From CF-118 sp035934385 (GTDB lineage Bacteria > Chloroflexota > Dormibacteria > Dormibacterales > Dormibacteraceae): a stretch of DNA of 64,000 nt. The stretch is from assembly GCA_035934385.1 (NCBI GenBank), contig DASYXY010000068.1, forward strand, positions 53,291-117,290, written 5' to 3'. A program made the translations under genes and the position numbers. Under the pieces are notes generated by a model. It was not told where the DNA came from, searched no databases, and saw nothing but the letters and a program-made list of their open reading frames with translations. Numbering within the stretch: the first letter of the stretch is position 1; the number at the start of each line of letters is the position of its first letter. Below, piece by piece: positions 60,020 to 64,000 of the stretch.

Positions 60020-60798
60020 TTCCGGCGGAGCCTCTTCATCACCCGCGACAGCGGGTTGGCATTGGCACGGCTCGCCGGCGAGGCGACGATGGGCTGTGTA
60101 CGCGTCTCGGGCTCTGGCAACGCCGGTGCCGCTTGCGCGGCGGCCGGCTCCGGGAGCGCAAGCCCGCCGTTGCCGTTGCCCTGCCCGCTGCTGGTGCGCC
60201 GGCGACGCCGCCTGCGCGTGCCCGTGGGTCGCTCGGCCTGGGCCACCGGCTGCGGTGCCGGGGCCGCCTGCTGGGGTTGCTCGGCTGAACCGCTGCGCGG
60301 GCGCCGGCGCCTCCGGCGTGATGGCGCTGCGGCCGCGCCTGCGTCAGCCGGCTGCCGGGCCGGTGCTCCAGCCGCTGACCGGAACACGCTCGCGCCAACC
60401 TCACCCTCGGCGCAAATCGCGCCGTCCGCCGTGTGCACGTCCACGCGCCACACCGCGATCGACGTCCTGGCCCCGCCCACGGGCGCTCGCTTCTGGGTGA
60501 GGGTCCAGCGGGCGTAGATGGTGTCTCCAGCCCGTACGGCCTTCGGAAACTTCCAGTTCGCCCACTCCCACGCCGCGACCTGCGGGATGGGCATGTCCAT
60601 GGAGGCCAGGCCGGCCGCCACGGCCACCACCAGCGACGGAGGCGCGTGCCGGGCCGATCCCGCGGACGCGTCGACCGACAGGGGGGAGAAATCGCCCGCA
60701 ACGGCCGAAAAGAGGGCTATCTCGGAATCGGAGATGGTCCGGCGCCGGGTGGTCCATTCACCGCCCAGGGGGAGGTCGTCGAAAGAGGTGAGCTCCAG
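60016..60798 (-). CDS. MaoC-like hotdog protein with Arg-rich tail, CTG start
   Basis: 260 residues. Residues 1-140 follow a MaoC/hotdog pattern (LTSFDDLPLGGEWTT, SDSEIALFSAVAGDFSPLSVD, later WANWKFPKAVRAGDTIYARW). The catalytic His of GDxNPxH is Ser41 here, so hydratase activity is doubtful. The rest has two runs of six and seven Arg between Ala/Pro/Gln-rich stretches, like a nucleic-acid-binding tail. CTG 60798 is the start: TATACT lies eight bases upstream and there is no AUG, GUG or UUG before GTG 60630, which would lose half the domain. Confidence 0.75.
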   Translation of the reverse strand: MELTSFDDLPLGGEWTTRRRTISDSEIALFSAVAGDFSPLSVDASAGSARHAPPSLVVAVAAGLASMDMPIPQVAAWEWANWKFPKAVRAGDTIYARWTLTQKRAPVGGARTSIAVWRVDVHTADGAICAEGEVGASVFRSAAGAPARQPADAGAAAAPSRRRRRRPRSGSAEQPQQAAPAPQPVAQAERPTGTRRRRRRRTSSGQGNGNGGLALPEPAAAQAAPALPEPETRTQPIVASPASRANANPLSRVMKRLRRN

Positions 60799-60806
60799 TT
60801 CGACCG

Positions 60807-60812
60807 AGTATA
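60807..60812 (-). promoter_or_regulatory. Near-consensus -10 box for the CTG-start gene
   Basis: TATACT on the minus strand, eight bases before the CTG start. It is the best -10 match in the window and the same distance as for ilvE, ispH and marR. Confidence 0.65.
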
Positions 60813-60885
60813 GCCGCCCGGTACTTGAGATCAGGTCCCCAGGTTCGGGCGTTAACCTATCTCAGCTTTACCCGAAGGAGAGAGT

Positions 60886-62016
60886 GTGGATCTGACCACG
60901 GCGGCGTTCGGTTTGTCTGCGCTGCTTCTGGTCGCCCTCGTGGTGGTGCTGGTGCTCTTCCTGCGCCTGCGCGGCCGGACCCATGCGATCGAGGCGGTGG
61001 TGGCCGATCTGAGCGGCTCCAAGGAACGGGCCGACATGCTCATGGCGGTGGCCCAGGCCGTGAACTCGTCCCTGGCGCTCAGCGACGTCCTCCACGTTGC
61101 GCTCACCCAGTCGGGCCGGCTGATGGGCGCGGTGGGGGGCGCCATGTACCTGGTGAGTCCGGCCAAGGCGGAGATGCGGCGCCAGTCTGACTACAACCTG
61201 ACCCACAACGCTCGCGGCGCGGGCCGGAAGCTCGACGAGGAGCCTTTGCGGTCGGTCATCGCGAGCCAGCGACCGCTGGTCGTCCCTCTTGACGCCGAGG
61301 ATGCGCCGGGTCTCGAGGGCGGGGGCCACCCGAAGTTCGTCCTGGTCGTGCCGGTGCAGAGGGCGACCCAGCTGATGGGCGCGATGGAGCTGTACCTGCT
61401 TCAGACTCGCCAGCTTCGCGAAGACCAGATCGAGCTGCTGCAGGGCGTCGCCGCGGAGGCGGCCATGGCCATCCGAAACGCGCAGCTTTACCAGACGCAG
61501 GAAGAGAACGCGCTGACCGACGAGCTGACCAAGCTCCCGAACCGGCGCTACATGGCCCAGCGCTTCCTGCAGGAGATGCAGCGCGCCCGACGCAATCACA
61601 GGGGCCTCGCGTTCCTGATGCTGGACATCGATCACTTCAAGCAGATCAATGACACGTACGGTCACCTCCACGGCGACGCGGTGCTCGCGGAGCTCGCGAA
61701 AATCCTCAACGCGGCCAAACGCGAATCGGACGTGGCGGCGCGTTACGGCGGCGAGGAGTTCGGGCTCATCCTCAACGAGACTGGCGAGACCGGGGCCATG
61801 ACGCTGGCGGAACGCATCCGCGAAAAGGTCGAAGCCGCGACGTTTCCAGGCGGCCTGAAGCTCACCGTCAGCATCGGAGTCGCCACCAGCGACGACGAGT
61901 CGCAGTTCACCGCGCTCATCGAGAAGGCCGACCAGGCGCTGTACGCGGCCAAGCAGGCAGGTCGGAACACGGTGCGGGCGGCGGACATGCGCGGGGTGGG
62001 CGCCCGCCGGGAGTAG
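60886..62016 (+). CDS. Diguanylate cyclase, TM-GAF-GGDEF
   Basis: 376 residues. One N-terminal membrane helix (about 9-27), a GAF-like domain (about 50-200: VAQAVNSSLALSDVL, QSGRLMGAVGGAMYLV) and a GGDEF domain with the active motif GGEEF at 288-292. An inhibitory RxxD site lies at 279-282, so product feedback is likely. GTG 60886 follows GGAGAGA. It makes c-di-GMP; the YajQ homologue is a possible receptor. It is divergent from the MaoC-like gene. Confidence 0.92.
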   Translation: MDLTTAAFGLSALLLVALVVVLVLFLRLRGRTHAIEAVVADLSGSKERADMLMAVAQAVNSSLALSDVLHVALTQSGRLMGAVGGAMYLVSPAKAEMRRQSDYNLTHNARGAGRKLDEEPLRSVIASQRPLVVPLDAEDAPGLEGGGHPKFVLVVPVQRATQLMGAMELYLLQTRQLREDQIELLQGVAAEAAMAIRNAQLYQTQEENALTDELTKLPNRRYMAQRFLQEMQRARRNHRGLAFLMLDIDHFKQINDTYGHLHGDAVLAELAKILNAAKRESDVAARYGGEEFGLILNETGETGAMTLAERIREKVEAATFPGGLKLTVSIGVATSDDESQFTALIEKADQALYAAKQAGRNTVRAADMRGVGARRE

Positions 62017-62044
62017 CCACCGACCTCCGTCTAGTCTTGGGGCC

Positions 62045-62455
62045 ATGGCTCAGCCATGCGTTATTTGCGACAACCTCGGGGGCCGGCCGAGTGACCTGCT
62101 TGTACAGCTGAGGCACAACTGGGTGACGGCGCCGGCCCGTGCATGCCTTCCCGGATACGTGTGCCTGGTGGCTCGACAGCACGTGGTGGAGCCGTTCGAG
62201 CTCGCCGAGCAGGGCGAATGGTGGGCTGAATGCATGGCCGTAGCTCGAGCCGTCAAAGTCACGTTGCGGTCGCCGAAGATCAACTATGAGATCCACGGCA
62301 ACACGATTCCGCATCTGCACCTGCACCTCTACCCGCGGTTCGACGGGGATCCGTTCGCCGGCCGCCCAATCGATGGCACAGACCTGCGATTCGAACGGTC
62401 GGCGGACGCGCTTGAACTGTTACGAACGGGCATCGAGGGCAGGCTCACGACTTGA
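62045..62455 (+). CDS. HIT-family protein
   Basis: 136 residues. The histidine triad is in IPHLHLHLYPR. CVICD at 5-9 and the PGYVCLVARQHV strand are typical of HIT hydrolases acting on nucleoside phosphoramidates or dinucleoside polyphosphates. ATG 62045 is seven bases after TAGTCT (62032-62037), so probably leaderless. It overlaps the NUDIX gene by four bases. Confidence 0.9.
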   Translation: MAQPCVICDNLGGRPSDLLVQLRHNWVTAPARACLPGYVCLVARQHVVEPFELAEQGEWWAECMAVARAVKVTLRSPKINYEIHGNTIPHLHLHLYPRFDGDPFAGRPIDGTDLRFERSADALELLRTGIEGRLTT

Positions 62456-63045
62456 CGCACTACTGCGTCAACTGCGGCGCCGTGCTGGTTCCGCGCGAGA
62501 TCGAGGGCCGCATGCTCGAAGCGTGTCCCAACGATGACTTCGTGCTGTGGCGCGATCCGAAGGTGGTGACCTCTGTGGTTGTGATTCACGACGGCAAGCT
62601 GGTGCTGGGCCGGCGTTCGATCGAGCCGGCGCTCGGGCTGTGGTGCCTGCCCGGCGGGTTCGTGAATCACGACGAGGACCCTGTCGACGCTGCCCGCCGC
62701 GAGTGTCGCGAAGAGATCGGAGCGGAGGTCGAGGTCACGCGGCTGCTCGGCGTCTATCACATTCCCAAGCGAACGGCCTCGAGCATGGTGGGCCTGGCCT
62801 ACGAGGCTCGGCTCGTTGATGGAGCGCGGCTGGAGCCGGGCGCTGAGATGTCCGAGCTCGATCTCTTTACCGAAGGCGATCTGCCCGAGCTCGCTTTTCC
62901 GAGCCATCGCTGGATCCTCGAGCAGTACTTCAGGTTCCGGGCGTTGCCGGCGGCAGCTGCACCTCCGCTCGCCGGCGCAGCGGCTCGGCGTGCATCGCGG
63001 CCATCACCAGCGCGAGCGCGATCGAAACGACCGCGCACACGGTGA
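62452..63045 (+). CDS. NUDIX hydrolase with N-terminal zinc ribbon
   Basis: 197 residues. The NUDIX box G-x5-E-x7-R-E-x2-E-E-x-G is seen in GGFVNHDEDPVDAARREC-REEIGAEV. An N-terminal HYCVNCGAVL plus a later Cys suggests a NudC-like ribbon. The substrate is a nucleoside diphosphate derivative such as NADH or ADP-ribose. The last 32 residues are Ala/Arg/Pro-rich and encoded by sequence that overlaps the convergent MFS gene by 116 bases. TTG start in a TTGA overlap. Confidence 0.86.
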   Translation: MTHYCVNCGAVLVPREIEGRMLEACPNDDFVLWRDPKVVTSVVVIHDGKLVLGRRSIEPALGLWCLPGGFVNHDEDPVDAARRECREEIGAEVEVTRLLGVYHIPKRTASSMVGLAYEARLVDGARLEPGAEMSELDLFTEGDLPELAFPSHRWILEQYFRFRALPAAAAPPLAGAAARRASRPSPARARSKRPRTR

Positions 63046-64000
63046 ACCCGGCGGCGTACCCGCTGGACTGGATGATCGGACCGAACACGATCGGGCCGGT
63101 CGCCAAGGCCAGGAACAGCACGGTCCCGTAGAAGCCCATGGTCACTCCTCTTGTGGAGGCCGCGGAGAGGTTGCCGAACACGACTCCGACGGCGACGAAG
63201 GCGGTCGCCATGAACGGCGTGGCCACGATCATCAGCACGGCGGGAGCGACGAATCCATGCAGGTGACCGAGGATGATCGTCGCCAGCGCCCACACGACCG
63301 TCCCGGTGAAGACGATCGGCCACCGGTGCGGCGCCCAGTCGACGATGCGACCGCCCGGGATGCGCGACACACCGTTCGCAACCGCTTGCAGAGCGAGGAG
63401 GAACCCCACCTGCGCGCTGGGCAACCCAAGCGCCTCCCGGCCGAAGATCGGCAGGAACGCGCCGACGGTGCCCCACACGAGCGTCGCCGAGACGAGCCCG
63501 ATCACCACCGGCGCAAAGGCTCGCTGGCCGAAGAGAGCCCGCACCGGCGTCACGAGGTCGAAGCGGCCCTGCGTCTGCCGCGTCGTGGGTGCCGCGAGGG
63601 CGCCGGGCACCGCGAACAGAAGCATCGCCGTCGTGATCGCGATCACCGTGCGCGGGTTGGGAATGACCGCCACCATCAGCCCCGCGATTGTGGGCCCGAG
63701 GAAGAACCCGGCCTGCATCGAAAACGTCAGCCAGCCCATCGAGCGGCCGAGCCGGTTGGCGGGCACCGACTCGGTGACCGAGCTGAACAGCGAAGCCTGC
63801 TGGGCGCCTGCGCCCAACCCGCCGACGATCTGCCACACGAAAAGCGGGAAGACGGTGGCCGTCGTGGCCGTCGCCAGCTGCGAGCCGGCCGACAGGATGA
63901 GCGAGATCCACAGCAGCGTGCGCGCGCCGATGCGGTCGATCAGCAGGCCTGAAGGCAAAGAGAGCAAAGCCGCGGCGAAGGTCGAAACGGAGAACAGCGC
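62930..64000 (-). CDS. MFS transporter, cut by the window end (5' end missing)
   Basis: The frame is open through the window edge; 356 complete codons before the stop are present. GLLIDRIGART is the motif A loop after the second helix, so roughly one helix is missing. AGFFLGPTIAGLM and about ten further hydrophobic helices follow. Substrate unknown. It overlaps the end of the NUDIX gene by 116 bases in antisense. Confidence 0.87.
   Translation of the reverse strand, partial: ALFSVSTFAAALLSLPSGLLIDRIGARTLLWISLILSAGSQLATATTATVFPLFVWQIVGGLGAGAQQASLFSSVTESVPANRLGRSMGWLTFSMQAGFFLGPTIAGLMVAVIPNPRTVIAITTAMLLFAVPGALAAPTTRQTQGRFDLVTPVRALFGQRAFAPVVIGLVSATLVWGTVGAFLPIFGREALGLPSAQVGFLLALQAVANGVSRIPGGRIVDWAPHRWPIVFTGTVVWALATIILGHLHGFVAPAVLMIVATPFMATAFVAVGVVFGNLSAASTRGVTMGFYGTVLFLALATGPIVFGPIIQSSGYAAGFTVCAVVSIALALVMAAMHAEPLRRRAEVQLPPATPGT

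Overview
This is 64 kb of chromosome from a high-GC bacterium with very dense, largely operonic coding. There are no rRNA or tRNA genes, no CRISPR array and no insertion sequence, and no gene-free stretch above about 150 bp. The gene content fits a soil-type bacterium of the Chloroflexota / Ca. Dormibacterota / deep actinobacterial kind. Pointers are an F420-type nitroreductase and an LLM oxidoreductase, a phosphatidylinositol-mannoside-like locus, class 1B dihydroorotate dehydrogenase, a mycothiol-deacetylase-like LmbE protein, DUF4328, and many apparently leaderless genes. The phylum is an inference; no marker gene settles it.

Layout. 1-2109: end of a purine operon (purM end, purN, purH). 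2256-7789: an F420-type nitroreductase, a 46-residue Cys protein and a class V aminotransferase; a divergent MFS/MarR pair; a thiolase; two small minus-strand genes. 7831-16098: pyrimidine operon pyrB-pyrR-carAB-pyrK-pyrD plus a membrane protein. It is headed by a PyrR-type RNA hairpin that covers the ribosome binding site, carA and carB are fused, and pyrC is absent. 16139-18236: an ABC ATPase and a permease carrying a SpoIIM domain. 18216-23980: MFS exporter, SRPBCC protein, SDR, a DUF3465 lipoprotein, hisA, yajQ. 24046-32891: ilvE, glycerate kinase, ECF sigma factor, pdxS-pdxT, GNAT, SpoIIIAA/Ycf45-like ATPase, tmk and the c-di-AMP receptor darA. 32909-35341: a fused ABC ATPase-permease. 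35352-43242: two acyl-CoA dehydrogenases, a MarR-MFS operon, DUF4328, an LLM oxidoreductase and an RHH-Clp-N fusion. 43249-47973: a PHP/HhH protein, folE and three secreted Thr/Pro-linker proteins, two of them tandem paralogues. 48035-53103: arsR-ino1-two acyltransferases-pimA-pgsA, a complete-looking PI / acylated PI-mannoside operon. 53072-64000: SDR, holB, hisC, HD protein, 2-hydroxyacid dehydrogenase, HAD phosphatase, LmbE deacetylase, ispH, a MaoC-like protein with an Arg-rich tail, a GGDEF cyclase, HIT, NUDIX and an MFS gene cut by the window end.

Two window-wide themes stand out. First, many genes have a TAnnnT -10 box 6-9 bases before the start codon and no Shine-Dalgarno, as expected for leaderless mRNAs. 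Three divergent pairs share overlapping -10 boxes within 22-31 bp. Second, several genes (purN, pdxT, the HAD phosphatase, the MaoC-like gene, one secreted protein) have no AUG, GUG or UUG where homology or a signal peptide requires the start, and CTG is the usual candidate.
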